Shown in pieces: positions 1-9,051 of a stretch of DNA of 64,000 nucleotides. A program made the translations under genes and the position numbers. The notes under the pieces were generated by a model. That model searched no databases. It saw only the letters and a program-made list of their open reading frames with translations, and was not told the DNA's origin. This DNA comes from an uncultured Ruminococcus sp. GTDB taxonomy: Bacteria; Bacillota; Clostridia; Lachnospirales; Lachnospiraceae. The stretch covers positions 1-64,000 of the forward strand of contig FMEL01000014.1 of NCBI GenBank assembly GCA_900066355.1, given 5' to 3'. Within the stretch, counting starts at the first letter, position 1. Each line of letters begins with the position of its first letter.

Positions 1-567
1 TGGATGCCACCTGTGCAATACAGAATAGCATCCATGTGTTCAGCCTAGTTCATATAAATATGTGTCCAGGATTCTGGGTACATATCAAAATTGTCGGGGC
101 GTTTTGATGGAAAAAATTTTATGAAGCACGAATATTTGAAGTCCTCCAACCGGACGGGTGTGGGAGGTACGATGTGTTGTTTGTAAAATCAATTTTAGAT
201 CATGTGTTCGAAAATGTCTATTGGCGTAATCACCAAAGCTATTTTCGTGACAATAGTAACTATTTTCCTTATTTTCAGAAAATAATCCAAAAAAAGTTAT
301 AAGAAATCTTTTTCAAAATCTTGCACAATTTATCCTATCTCACGCCACCATATTTTATTACAACATTCATAAAAATCCGTCGTTTTATTTTTCGTCATTT
401 TGCACAATCAAATATTTAGTTTTCTAAATAAAAAATGAGTGTTCGGAAATCTATTCGCAAAATACAAAGTGACGAAAATACTCAAAATCACTGTAAACAC
501 TGCACTTTCAAAGATTTTTATGATACTCTTTTACTACAAAAATATAGAAAGGAAGGTATTGTGCAAA
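1..567. other. AT-rich non-coding stretch at left edge
   Basis: No convincing gene is visible here. It holds a short hairpin-like pair (CCTCC at 143-147 and GGAGG at 163-167) and the left arm of an inverted repeat described separately. An open frame enters from 439, but its first 43 codons look like leader rather than coding sequence, because the only good ribosome binding site lies just before the ATG at 568. Confidence 0.5.
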
Positions 568-572
568 ATGAC
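394..572. repeat. 15-bp inverted repeat flanking the leader of the first operon
   Basis: GTCATTTTGCACAAT at 394-408 is exactly the reverse complement of 558-572, and the right arm covers the start codon at 568. A shorter related copy, TTGCACAAT, lies at 321-329. Exact arms on both sides of a leader, one of them over the start codon, would fit an operator or an RNA fold that hides the start. The function is inferred only. Confidence 0.45.
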
Positions 573-891
573 TAATTACGTTACATACGGCAGGAACGAT
601 AGCTTCTTCATCGCCGCGGACAATGAAGATCTAAAAAACACTATCTACGCCTATTACTGCAACAAAGGTTATCCGGATGATCTTCAATACATTATTGATA
701 ATGCAGCGCATATAATAGCGGCTGACAGGTCTATGGACGAACATAAGATCGGAGATATGTTAATGACCGCTGCTGGTGCCGCTGACATTTGGGCATTCTG
801 GGAGGGATTCAAAGCCTGCACGGATGTTATGACCGGTAGCCTTTTTCAGAGAATTCTTATACAGCATAACGAAGGGGAGGACAATAAATGA
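568..891 (+). CDS. Unknown protein, first gene of a three-gene accessory operon
   Basis: A 107-residue acidic soluble protein that I do not recognise. I chose the ATG at 568 because GAAAGGAAGG lies about ten bases upstream; the longer frame from 439 has no such site. No signal peptide, membrane helix or clear motif is visible. The middle is rich in Ala, Asp and Ile (for example DNAAHIIAADRSMDE), suggesting a compact helical fold. The stop overlaps the next start as ATGA, so translation is coupled. With the repeat-rich DNA that follows, it probably belongs to a plasmid-derived or integrated element. Its role is unknown. Confidence 0.6.
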   Translation: MTNYVTYGRNDSFFIAADNEDLKNTIYAYYCNKGYPDDLQYIIDNAAHIIAADRSMDEHKIGDMLMTAAGAADIWAFWEGFKACTDVMTGSLFQRILIQHNEGEDNK

Positions 892-1370
892 AGGATCTGG
901 AAGTATCAAATCTGGAAATGTCAAATCAAAAAGCATGTAAATCTATTGACACTATAGATGTCATGAGGATTTCGCAAGAATTAATCGTAAAAAACAGGAC
1001 AGTGTACAAGCACCTTGCTGCTGATATCCCCGTTCAGCAAATCCTGGATGAGATCATCCCTCAATTAATCAAATTATACAAAGGGCATGTGATCCAAATT
1101 GTTCAGTTCAAGAACGATCTTGCATATATTAACCTGGCTGTTCTGTTTGATGACTCTTATACTCTGACTATGCATCAATCTAAAATCGGGAAAAGCCGCA
1201 AACTGATGCGTGCCATCAATGACAAATACGGGTCTGCAACTATTACTATAATTAACTGTAGGTACAATGACGTGCATGATTCAAAAAAGAACAGCACGCA
1301 CCTCTACAAGGCGCGAAGCGGTAATGTGATCTGGACCCGCAAAGAAACGGAGGAAAACAACCATGAATGA
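888..1370 (+). CDS. Unknown protein, second gene of the accessory operon
   Basis: A 160-residue basic protein with no recognised family. The start is supported by GGGGAGG about eight bases upstream and by the four-base ATGA overlap with the previous gene. The N-terminal third looks helical (DVMRISQELIVKNRTVYKHL). The C-terminal half is rich in beta-type residues and Lys/Arg, so nucleic-acid binding is possible but not shown. It overlaps the third gene by eight bases. A role in element maintenance is only a guess from its position. Confidence 0.6.
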   Translation: MKDLEVSNLEMSNQKACKSIDTIDVMRISQELIVKNRTVYKHLAADIPVQQILDEIIPQLIKLYKGHVIQIVQFKNDLAYINLAVLFDDSYTLTMHQSKIGKSRKLMRAINDKYGSATITIINCRYNDVHDSKKNSTHLYKARSGNVIWTRKETEENNHE

Positions 1371-1695
1371 AGAAAAATCAAAAATTATAACGGAATTAGC
1401 TGATTACGTCCGATCTGATCTGCCGGTACAGGAAATAATAGATAATTTTCAATATCTAATTCAAAAGCTTGATTATACAAATCGAGTAGCTGCGATCACG
1501 AAGGCAATCGAACGACTCAACGCTGGTTGTACGTATGACTACGTAGCCGCCGGTCTTAGAGAATGGTATGGAATAAATATATCCTCTCAAGAGCTGGCGC
1601 TGCTCTTATATGGAGCAGAAGGGCTTTTACCGCGTGAAATACGATATAAACGACAACTTGCAAAACAAGAGAAAAAAACGAATCAAACCGAATAA
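1363..1695 (+). CDS. Unknown small helical protein, third gene of the accessory operon
   Basis: A 110-residue protein of unknown family. It has a good ribosome binding site (ACGGAGG) and overlaps the previous gene by eight bases. The sequence reads as a chain of short helices (SDLPVQEIIDNFQYLIQKL, then RVAAITKAIERLNAG) and ends in a basic tail (RYKRQLAKQEKKTNQTE). The stretch TYDYVAAGLREWYGINISSQEL resembles a helix-turn-helix unit such as those in small plasmid copy-control or partition proteins, but this is weak. A terminator hairpin follows directly, closing the operon. Confidence 0.6.
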   Translation: MNEEKSKIITELADYVRSDLPVQEIIDNFQYLIQKLDYTNRVAAITKAIERLNAGCTYDYVAAGLREWYGINISSQELALLLYGAEGLLPREIRYKRQLAKQEKKTNQTE

Positions 1696-1706
1696 TCTCC
1701 TCACAG

Positions 1707-1734
1707 AAAGAGACCCACTCACCGGGTCTCTTTT
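1707..1734 (+). terminator. Intrinsic terminator of the three-gene operon
   Basis: AAAGAGACCC (1707-1716) pairs with GGGTCTCTTT (1724-1733), with a seven-base loop and a short T run. It lies 11 bases after the stop of the third gene. Confidence 0.85.
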
Positions 1735-1749
1735 CCATATCTATCAAAA

Positions 1750-1804
1750 TCACCTCAAAACCCTATAATATCGCCTCAAAACCTATCAATATCAGCGTAA
1801 AACC
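1750..1804. repeat. Three direct repeats with a 21-bp period (iteron-like set A)
   Basis: TCACCTCAAAACC starts at 1750, TCGCCTCAAAACC at 1771 and a degenerate TCAGCGTAAAACC at 1792. The exact 21-bp spacing is two helical turns, which places the copies on the same face of the DNA. Such arrays are typical of replication-initiator or regulator binding sites. Confidence 0.6.
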
Positions 1805-1810
1805 GTTTTG

Positions 1811-2000
1811 TGACCGACATATATGTCAGTCACATCAACTGCTGTTATTATAATTATGCCATATACGACATAATAGTCCTTTCATTATGTCACATACGAC
1901 ATTTTCAAATCTTTATTATGTCATATACGACATAATAGGCTTTTTGAGATATGTCACATATGACATAATGATCTTCTTATTGTGTCACATACGACATAAT
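1811..2000. repeat. Palindromic operator-like repeats with a 31-32-bp period (set B)
   Basis: Five imperfect palindromes of the form ATTATGTC-N6-GACATAAT begin at 1853, 1884, 1915, 1947/1948 and 1979. Spacing is 31-32 bp, three helical turns. Copies 1, 3 and 5 are nearly identical; copy 2 has lost part of its right arm. A related palindrome, GACATATATGTC, lies at 1816-1827 inside TGAC/GTCA arms. The geometry fits cooperative binding of a dimeric protein, as at partition sites, iteron origins or multi-operator promoters. No Rep or Par gene is visible in this window to name the partner. Confidence 0.7.
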
Positions 2001-2110
2001 CAGGACTAAGCCTTTCTTACTGGCGGGGATCTTTAGGCTCATGTCATGATAGAATATTTATTTTAATAGAAAACTCTTAAATATTAACTTATATGAATAT
2101 TCTTTTTCTG

Positions 2111-2306
2111 TAAAAGTTGCCACCAACTTTTATCAAGAAAAGTCCCATTTTTACACCAAAACCGCCCATTTTTACATCAGTTATCACTATTTTTCCAACT
2201 AATATTATTTAAAGCATTAACTACTATCCTGGAAGCATAACTTTTAGTCTTATTAGAGTAGTCTATTCCCTTAGAGGCGGGCAACCGCTACTCTGATAAA
2301 AGTTGG
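2111..2306. repeat. Set C 21-bp repeats and inverted repeats in the origin-like region
   Basis: CCCATTTTTACA occurs at 2144 and 2165, with a degenerate third copy 21 bp further on. TAAAAGTTG (2111-2119) and CAACTTTTA (2124-2132) form a hairpin. CCAACTTTTATC (2123-2134) is also an exact inverted copy of 2295-2306. AGAGTAG (2255-2261) pairs with CTACTCT (2288-2294) around an inner stem GCGG-GCAA-CCGC (2277-2288) that carries a GNRA-type loop. Together with sets A and B this makes about 700 bp of non-coding, highly structured DNA. Confidence 0.55.
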
Positions 2307-2425
2307 TTTCTTCCCACTCCTGCTCAATTGTATTGTCGTAATTAATCCATTATGGTATATTCAGATTAATAAAGCTCAGCAAAATACACTAATAATACTG
2401 TTTATCTTAAATAAGGAGGCACATA

Positions 2426-3151
2426 ATGAACTATATTGAAACAGCAAAAAGTCTTATAACACGTGGAGAAATACAAGATGCTTCAGCAAATTTGTTAGAA
2501 GACATTCTCAATGCACTATTGGGTAATCCTATATCTTTAGGAAAAGTATTCCTTGCATTTTCCAAATCGCCATTTTTTATACGCGAACAAATATTTTGGA
2601 CCAAATTTGAAGCATTTCTTGATGGAGTTTATTTAGATGAAAATGATCGCGACAAGCTGCGAACAAAATTGGTTGAAGATGGAAATGCAAAAGACAATGC
2701 TTTTCGTCTGCTTGACAGTATTGATAGAGCTGAAACTAAGCAAAAAATAAATTATCTTATAAATGCTACTCGGTGTTTACTGGTTAATTTCATTAATCGC
2801 TCAGAATATTTCCGAATTTGTCACGCAATTACGCACACATTAGACGAAGATCTAGTTTTTCTAGGAGAGCATATAGCTGAAAAAGATATTCCATATAATC
2901 CATATACCCAAGGATTATTAACTGCAGGCCTGATGTATCAAAGTGTAATTGATGCAAATGGAGAGCAAAAATATTCATTTACACCTCTTGCCAAAATCGT
3001 AGATCAATACGCTATAAGTTATGATAATGTTGAGCGATATCCTCGTCCGGAAATTTTGCAGGAGCTTCCTTCTCCCAAGCCTCAATTATCTGTTACCCCT
3101 GAATTAATAAATTTAGATACACTACTTACTGATGACGAAAATAAAGAATAA
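2426..3151 (+). CDS. Unknown 241-residue soluble protein
   Basis: I cannot name this protein. AAGGAGG lies seven bases before the ATG. The sequence is helical and mostly soluble: a first part around SKSPFFIREQIFWTKFEAFLDGVYLDENDRDKL, a central helical block (RLLDSIDRAETKQKINYLINATRCLLVNF), then a short C-terminal segment ending in a Pro/Leu-rich acidic tail. There is no signal peptide and no clear catalytic motif. The organisation recalls small accessory proteins linked to plasmids or defence in Firmicutes, but I cannot support a function. It stands alone, downstream of the repeat region and upstream of a terminator shared with the opposite-strand operon. Confidence 0.6.
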   Translation: MNYIETAKSLITRGEIQDASANLLEDILNALLGNPISLGKVFLAFSKSPFFIREQIFWTKFEAFLDGVYLDENDRDKLRTKLVEDGNAKDNAFRLLDSIDRAETKQKINYLINATRCLLVNFINRSEYFRICHAITHTLDEDLVFLGEHIAEKDIPYNPYTQGLLTAGLMYQSVIDANGEQKYSFTPLAKIVDQYAISYDNVERYPRPEILQELPSPKPQLSVTPELINLDTLLTDDENKE

Positions 3152-3195
3152 AGCAAAATAAACATTGTCCAAAAGAATAGTAATTTAACACAAAA

Positions 3196-3231
3196 TCCCG
3201 TATATATCCAACATCTGCAATATATACGGGA
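3196..3231. terminator. Bidirectional terminator between converging transcripts
   Basis: TCCCGTATATAT (3196-3207) pairs perfectly with 3220-3231. It lies between the plus-strand gene ending at 3151 and the minus-strand operon ending at 3258, with T-rich sequence on both sides. Confidence 0.85.
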
Positions 3232-3257
3232 TGAATTTATTTTTTCTTATGCTATTT

Positions 3258-4004
3258 CTATATATATTCCCGCTGCAGTCCCTGCACTTCACAGTACGCA
3301 TCTATCTTGCTTCCTTTTTTGCAGCGTATCGTACAGCTTTTATTCACGATCCTGTCTCCGATATATTTCGGATCGTGATGGATCTCCAGATATTCCAGCC
3401 AGTTACAGCCATGGAAAGCTTCTTCTCCGAGATAAGTTACACTTTCCGGGATATACACATTTTTCAGCCTTTTACATCCAAAGAAGGCTTTATGATCCAG
3501 CTTCTGAAGCCCCTCTGGTAACTCCAACGTTTCAATGGGGCAGAAATAAAATGCTTCTGCTCCGATCTTTGTCAGGGTATCCGGCAGTGTGATCTCTTTT
3601 AGTTCTTTGCAACGGTAAAAAGCCCGTTTTTGTATGATCCTTAAATTTTTCGGAAACACAATGCTGTTCAGCTGGAGGCAGGAATAAAAACAGCCCTCCG
3701 GGATTCTGTGACATTTTGAACCAGCCTTAAACTTTACTGTTTCCAGGGCTGTGCAGTTTTTATAACAGTACGCCCCGATACTTTCCAGGGATGCAGGAAA
3801 GATAACTTCTTTAAGAAAACGATTTTCAGAAAAAGCCCCTTCCCTGATCTCCTCTAAAGTTTCTGGGAATGTCACCAGCTTACGGATCTGGCTGTTTGCA
3901 AAAGCCTCCCTGCCTACGATCTTACAGTTTGGCGGCAGGACCGGCTCTTTTAATTTTCTGTTACCCTTATAGCAGTAATCATCTATATCTCTTCGTGGCT
4001 GCAT
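3258..4004 (-). CDS. BspA-like leucine-rich repeat protein (LRR_5 type)
   Basis: A 248-residue protein made almost entirely of LRR_5/BspA-type repeats of about 23 residues, each around a pattern such as IGREAF...L..V.FP..L..I (for example IREGAFSENRFLKEVIFP and IGAEAFYFCPIETLELP). These repeats usually serve protein binding. It is the last gene of the cobalamin-riboswitch operon and overlaps the preceding gene by 26 bases; GGAG lies eight bases before the ATG. BspA-like proteins are normally exported, but this one has no signal peptide, so it may be cytosolic or act with the membrane proteins of the operon. Its partner is unknown. Confidence 0.85.
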   Translation of the reverse strand: MQPRRDIDDYCYKGNRKLKEPVLPPNCKIVGREAFANSQIRKLVTFPETLEEIREGAFSENRFLKEVIFPASLESIGAYCYKNCTALETVKFKAGSKCHRIPEGCFYSCLQLNSIVFPKNLRIIQKRAFYRCKELKEITLPDTLTKIGAEAFYFCPIETLELPEGLQKLDHKAFFGCKRLKNVYIPESVTYLGEEAFHGCNWLEYLEIHHDPKYIGDRIVNKSCTIRCKKGSKIDAYCEVQGLQREYI

Positions 4005-7000
4005 ATGGTTTTCTCCTACTCGTTAATAGTTTCTTCTTATAATATTTTCTGGCTCTGTACCAGAAGCTCAGATACCCGGCAATGAGAACTGCAAGAATGA
4101 TAAGCAGCTTCGAGAAATTCCCCAGTCCTTTCCAGCCATCTGCGATCTGAGATATCACAGTCTGTTCTTCCGGGGTTCCGGTATCTTTCAGGGACTCCCC
4201 ATCTGAACCAGTATCGGATGAAGAGGATTCATCTGTTGTTTCTGCCTTTTTCCCGGAAGATTTTCCAGATGTCCCGTTTTTTTTCTCCTCTGCTTTTTTC
4301 TTATCTCCGGACTTCCCTGTATCCTTCTTTTTCCCTTTGCTTTCGGTCTTTTTCTGGTCAGTGGAAGTTCCGTTTTTCTCTCCGGCCTGACCGCCGGAGC
4401 CTGTACCGCTGACTTTTTTCAGGTTTGCCTTAGAGCCATTCCCGTCTGAGCCGCTGCCCGGTCTTCCTGCTTCGGATTTATGTCCTCCGTTTCCCGGTCG
4501 GTGGATCACACTGCTGTTATTATCATTATTTCCGGTTCCACTGCCCGCATTTTTGATGTCCGGGATACGGATCACCAGCTGCTGGCTCACATTTCCTGAA
4601 CCGTCTTTTACCACTACCACAAGGTCTTTCTCCCCACTGGTCAGTCCGGTCAGAGTGATGGTGTCCGTTCCTGCCTGAACTTCCGTTCCCTTTCTGGAAG
4701 TATCAACTGCAGGAATCTTCTTGCCTGCATCTACCACTTTATAATAGCGGTATCCCTTTTCACTGGTCTTATAGACTACCGATGCCTTGTCTGTAGAAAT
4801 GCGGCTGGCACTGACCTTTTTAAGGACAGGTGCTGTTTTATCAGTCAGTCTGAGTGTCAGGTACACATTCTTTCTGGTACCGTCTTCTGCTGTTACCTGT
4901 ATCCTGATCTTCGCCTCTTTTTCCCCACTGGCAAACAGGATCTTCCAGAACGGGTGTCCCTCATCGGTTCCTGTCTGAAGAATGGTTTCGTCTTTCTGGA
5001 CGGAACTTCCCAGAATTCCAGACATTGCATAGACTTTTATGCTTCCATGTGCATCCGCTGCTTCTGTCCAGACATTCAGGCTCTGTCTTTCATCACCATA
5101 GACTGCAGTGTAATGGTCTTCCGTTTTCTTAAAGGAAGGTTCCAGCTTCTGTATGCCCTTTCCATAATGGTCCGCACTGGAAACATACAGGTACTTAAGG
5201 TCTGCATCGGAACTCATCAAAGATTTCAGGGTAAAACTGTAACTTGTCACCTTCGGATCAGCAGTGACTGTTTCCGTCAGTGTTTCATAACCTTTTCTGG
5301 AAATTTCAATTTTGTATACATTTCCCTTTAAAAACATATATTTCCCATTCTGGGTTTTCAGCTCTTCCCCATCCTGGTTTGTTACCCGGACTCCTGCATC
5401 TGCCGGTACTGTTTTTATCGTTATCGGGATTTCCTTATACTCTGTTACCGGGATTTTTACCGGTGTGCTCATCTGGTTTCCTGCAATGTCTTTTGCCAGG
5501 ATCCAGATCTCCCTCTCCTCTGTTTCAGGAATCATCAGATCAAGGGAATTCTGTCCCCTTGTCATCAGTTCCACCGAACCGGAAAGGTCAAACTCCGGTG
5601 TTTCCCCCGGTTTGACGATCTTATACTGGTAATTTCCCATCTCATTTGAGGCAAAAGTGATCCGCACCCTCTCCGCATCGTACCGGACAGCCCGGACATC
5701 ACTCAGCTTCGGCGGGTAAATATCCCTCCTCTGAAGGATCACCTGATAAGAAGCGGTTTTTCCGCTTTTCGTCTTTACGGTCACCTTCACTGCCGCTTCT
5801 GCCTCTTCATCACCAAAATAGACCGCAATCCTGCTTGCACTGCCGCTTCCGGCGGTATGTCCATAGTTATTGATTTTTTTCGTACCCCGGATTCCCTCTA
5901 CTGTCACAGAAGCATCTTCCTCCTGTGGTTCTACAAAGATATTCAGGAATTCATTTTTCCCGTTATACATCTCTGCGGTATACTCATACCGTTCCTGCGT
6001 AAATGCAGGTTCCAGGGCAAGATACCCGGTATCGTCTGTGTAGCTGTTACTGGTACTCACTATCAAGTTCTTTAAAAATGGGGAGCTTTCATCACCAGTG
6101 ATGCTGAAAACATAAGTCCTTGACTTATTTCCCTTAGATACCTGTACCTGAATACTCGTTCCGGTTCCGTCAAAAGCAACCTGATAGGTGCCCTCACACT
6201 TTTTCCCATTTACGCTGATTGAAACACCCTCCGGGGCTTCAAAGGAAAATACTGCCTGTTTTGCCCCCTCTTCCAGTATCAGGTCATAGCTGAGACGGTC
6301 TTTCCGGAAAGTTTTGTTCCATGTGACCTTTCCCGTATCTGCCGATACATTGACACTGTTTAGATAGGCTCCGTTTTTCTCTATCGCCATCAAATAATTG
6401 GAATCGTTTTTATAATAGATTGTTCCGTCCCTGTCCACACACAGGGTACTGATACTGTATTGCTGCTGGTCTGTATCCGGTGTGAAGATCTCCTCTGCCT
6501 TGCCTTCTGTCTGTCCGGGGCTGTCCTCCAGCATGTAAATCCCGCCCGGATAGGCGTTGGCGGTAAAATACACATAAACCCTTCCGTCTGCCTTTCCATC
6601 TTTGTTATAATCTTCATTTTCATAAGCAGTGGAAAGAAGCGGTGCTGCCTGTGGATATCCTGCAACAGGGACAGAATATGCCAGTGAAAGTGCATCATCG
6701 GATTCTGTGAGCACATCGAAATGGTGTCCCCCATCCGGGTTAAACTGACCACCCTGTCCACAGACCCCGATATAGATTCTTCCTTTGTAGATCACAGGGG
6801 TAGCGGTTGCCATTCCTCCAAGGTTATAGCCAAGCACCTGTCCGAAAGTTCCGTCCTGGTTCATTTTTACCCGGTAAAGATAACCGCCCTTTGTGGCAAA
6901 ATATACATAGCCATTGTTATACGCCACCGAAGTACGGATATCTCCCTTAAGCCCTGTCAGCTTGTCCAGCATGACACCGGTTGAAGTTGATACGGAATAC

Positions 7001-9051
7001 AGGATCGAGGTATTGGTATAATTTCCTTCTGCGGATCCGTCATCGGAACCAAATACCAGATAATCCCCTGACGCATAGGCACCTGCCCAGTAAAATCCGC
7101 CTTTATGGCTGTACTTCCATGTGCAGTACTTGATCTCATCTCCCCTGGACGGATCCTCATCTGTAACAGACAAAGCAAAATAAGTTCCTGCTGTTGTCTC
7201 TGAGTTCCAGGTTCCTGTGTAAATATATCCATCTTTATAAGTGATCGGCGAAAGCGTCTGTCCTCCTACCGGCTCACTGATCCACAGCGATTTCAGTGTC
7301 GATGCACTGACTGCCTGTATCTGTCCTCCCCCGATCTGTGCAAACAGCATTCCTTCTGCATAAGTAAGCGGATTCAGGGCAAAGACCATGCTTCCTGCCA
7401 GTTCCTCACTGACTGCCAGGATCTCCCCGGTAGCCCGGTCAATCTTATAGATAAATTTGCCGGAAGCCACATAAAGAGCCCCGCCAAGGATCAGCGGTGG
7501 TGTGACTGCCGCATTCCAGTCACCGCCCAGCTGCATGGCCCACTTCTGTACACTTTCTGCTCCGGAAGAAGGTGCTGCCACATCGGTGACCCCGTTGTTG
7601 GTATCGCTGTTCCTGTAGTTGATCCAGTCATTATCTGTGATCTCCGGCTGGGAAGAATCTATGCTTTCCAGTTCTGCCCGGATGTTGTCAGTATCCCCTG
7701 CCACGAAACTTCCTGTCTGCGTTTTATAGCCATAACAGGAAACCGTCCATGTATAAGAATCTCCCATAAGAAGGTTCTCAAAGTTCCACCCAGTTCCTCC
7801 TGTCGGAACCACCCGGTCCCCGTTTTTGTCATACAGGCTGACCACTGCATTGTCCGGCGATACTTCAAATGCCACAGAACTGCTCTTCTGCCTGGTCACC
7901 CGGATATGGTAAGTTCCCTCACTTACATAGGTCTGTCCGGCATATTCCGGATCCAGATAGGTCTCTTCCTGATTCATCTGGAGCGTGATCTCTGTTTCTT
8001 CCCCTGTCAGCGGGATCTCCTGCCTGTTTCCTTCATATGCCACGCCATTGACCGTAAGTCCGTAATAACTGCCTGAATAAGCATTTGCCACAAGGTTCAG
8101 GGATTCCGTACCTGAACCGACTGCTACTTCATATTCCCTTTTTGTGCTGTCAAACTGACCCGGGATAAGGTTCTTCGCCAGGTCTTCATCTTCTGGAAGG
8201 TAACATCCGATAAAAGAAAGATCCAGCCTCCTTAAAACCACCAGCTTATATGTCTGGTAAGTTTCCTCTGTTCCTGCTGTGATCGTATACACAGCCCGCT
8301 TTGCACCATTGGCTCCGTTCCCGAAAGTACGCCCATTCAGTCTATAACGTACCCCTTCCGTATAGGCTTTCGGGTTCATATCTTCCTGTACATTTTCCCC
8401 GCCATTGAGAAGAAGTGCCTTCATAGACCATGACGAGCCTTCCGGTGCACTGTCACTGATGTCCCCGGAAAGATAAAAGCTGGAAGATGTTGCATAAGAG
8501 CCATATTCCACTGTATACACTTTCCCACCAAAAGCTTCATCCAGGTCTTCCCGGCGTTCCGGCTTAAGGATCGTCTCAGGTGCATTGCTGTTCTGACTTG
8601 TATAGACCGTCAGGTTTTCCAGATAATCAGAAGCCTCTTCCCCGGCATCTTCCATCTGCACCTCACCGTCATTAAATTCCAGTTCCAGGGAATCGTCTTC
8701 TGACGGTGTTTCCGTAATCTCCGGATCTTCCTCCGGGATCTCTGTGATCTCAGGTTCCTCCGGGACTTCCGGTTCTATCTCCGGCTCCTGACTGTCCGGT
8801 TCCTCCTCTGACGGAGCAGGTGTCTCTTCTGTATTCTCTTTTTGATTTTCTTCCACATTCTCTTCATTGGAAGTATCTGCTGTTTCCTGCGGAACATTTT
8901 CTCCGCTTAAGGCTTCCTCCGTCTGGGAAAGCTCTGTCCCCTCCACACTGTAACCAGCTTCCGGGGATATTCCCATATCCTGTGCACCATAGACAGGAAT
9001 GCTTCCCATAAGGAGTACCGCCGATAAAATTCCTGCAAGAAATCTCTTCAT
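3979..9051 (-). CDS. Large surface protein: cadherin-like domains, PEGA, PQQ-type beta-propeller, C-terminal membrane anchor
   Basis: A 1690-residue exported protein. The start at 9051 gives a clean signal peptide (MKRFLAGILSAVLLMGSIPVYGAQ) and shares one base with the stop of the previous gene (TGATG). Order: Glu/Pro/Thr-rich stalk (about 25-145); cadherin-like beta-sandwich units; a PEGA-like unit near 400-460 (DNAVVSLYDKNGDRVVPTGG); PQQ-type propeller repeats near 500-860 (GGALYVASGKFIYKIDRATG, YKDGYIYTGTW); further beta-sandwich and PEGA units; a low-complexity Gly/Ser/Lys region; one membrane helix (LLIILAVLIAGYLSFWY); and a basic cytoplasmic tail. There is no LPXTG motif. As part of the B12-controlled operon it probably displays ligand- or partner-binding domains; ligand unknown. 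Confidence 0.9.
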   Translation of the reverse strand: MKRFLAGILSAVLLMGSIPVYGAQDMGISPEAGYSVEGTELSQTEEALSGENVPQETADTSNEENVEENQKENTEETPAPSEEEPDSQEPEIEPEVPEEPEITEIPEEDPEITETPSEDDSLELEFNDGEVQMEDAGEEASDYLENLTVYTSQNSNAPETILKPERREDLDEAFGGKVYTVEYGSYATSSSFYLSGDISDSAPEGSSWSMKALLLNGGENVQEDMNPKAYTEGVRYRLNGRTFGNGANGAKRAVYTITAGTEETYQTYKLVVLRRLDLSFIGCYLPEDEDLAKNLIPGQFDSTKREYEVAVGSGTESLNLVANAYSGSYYGLTVNGVAYEGNRQEIPLTGEETEITLQMNQEETYLDPEYAGQTYVSEGTYHIRVTRQKSSSVAFEVSPDNAVVSLYDKNGDRVVPTGGTGWNFENLLMGDSYTWTVSCYGYKTQTGSFVAGDTDNIRAELESIDSSQPEITDNDWINYRNSDTNNGVTDVAAPSSGAESVQKWAMQLGGDWNAAVTPPLILGGALYVASGKFIYKIDRATGEILAVSEELAGSMVFALNPLTYAEGMLFAQIGGGQIQAVSASTLKSLWISEPVGGQTLSPITYKDGYIYTGTWNSETTAGTYFALSVTDEDPSRGDEIKYCTWKYSHKGGFYWAGAYASGDYLVFGSDDGSAEGNYTNTSILYSVSTSTGVMLDKLTGLKGDIRTSVAYNNGYVYFATKGGYLYRVKMNQDGTFGQVLGYNLGGMATATPVIYKGRIYIGVCGQGGQFNPDGGHHFDVLTESDDALSLAYSVPVAGYPQAAPLLSTAYENEDYNKDGKADGRVYVYFTANAYPGGIYMLEDSPGQTEGKAEEIFTPDTDQQQYSISTLCVDRDGTIYYKNDSNYLMAIEKNGAYLNSVNVSADTGKVTWNKTFRKDRLSYDLILEEGAKQAVFSFEAPEGVSISVNGKKCEGTYQVAFDGTGTSIQVQVSKGNKSRTYVFSITGDESSPFLKNLIVSTSNSYTDDTGYLALEPAFTQERYEYTAEMYNGKNEFLNIFVEPQEEDASVTVEGIRGTKKINNYGHTAGSGSASRIAVYFGDEEAEAAVKVTVKTKSGKTASYQVILQRRDIYPPKLSDVRAVRYDAERVRITFASNEMGNYQYKIVKPGETPEFDLSGSVELMTRGQNSLDLMIPETEEREIWILAKDIAGNQMSTPVKIPVTEYKEIPITIKTVPADAGVRVTNQDGEELKTQNGKYMFLKGNVYKIEISRKGYETLTETVTADPKVTSYSFTLKSLMSSDADLKYLYVSSADHYGKGIQKLEPSFKKTEDHYTAVYGDERQSLNVWTEAADAHGSIKVYAMSGILGSSVQKDETILQTGTDEGHPFWKILFASGEKEAKIRIQVTAEDGTRKNVYLTLRLTDKTAPVLKKVSASRISTDKASVVYKTSEKGYRYYKVVDAGKKIPAVDTSRKGTEVQAGTDTITLTGLTSGEKDLVVVVKDGSGNVSQQLVIRIPDIKNAGSGTGNNDNNSSVIHRPGNGGHKSEAGRPGSGSDGNGSKANLKKVSGTGSGGQAGEKNGTSTDQKKTESKGKKKDTGKSGDKKKAEEKKNGTSGKSSGKKAETTDESSSSDTGSDGESLKDTGTPEEQTVISQIADGWKGLGNFSKLLIILAVLIAGYLSFWYRARKYYKKKLLTSRRKPYAATKRYR

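Noticed and set aside
439..567. Longer N-terminus for the first gene
   Set aside because: The extra 43 codons lack a ribosome binding site, while the ATG at 568 has a good one.
1853..2000. CRISPR array
   Set aside because: The repeats are evenly spaced, but the gaps are only about 10 bp of AT-rich sequence, there are no cas genes, and the units are palindromic operators rather than CRISPR repeats.
3979..4150. LPXTG sorting signal in the 1690-residue protein
   Set aside because: The only similar string (LKDTG) is far from the membrane helix and lacks Pro; the protein ends in a simple membrane anchor.
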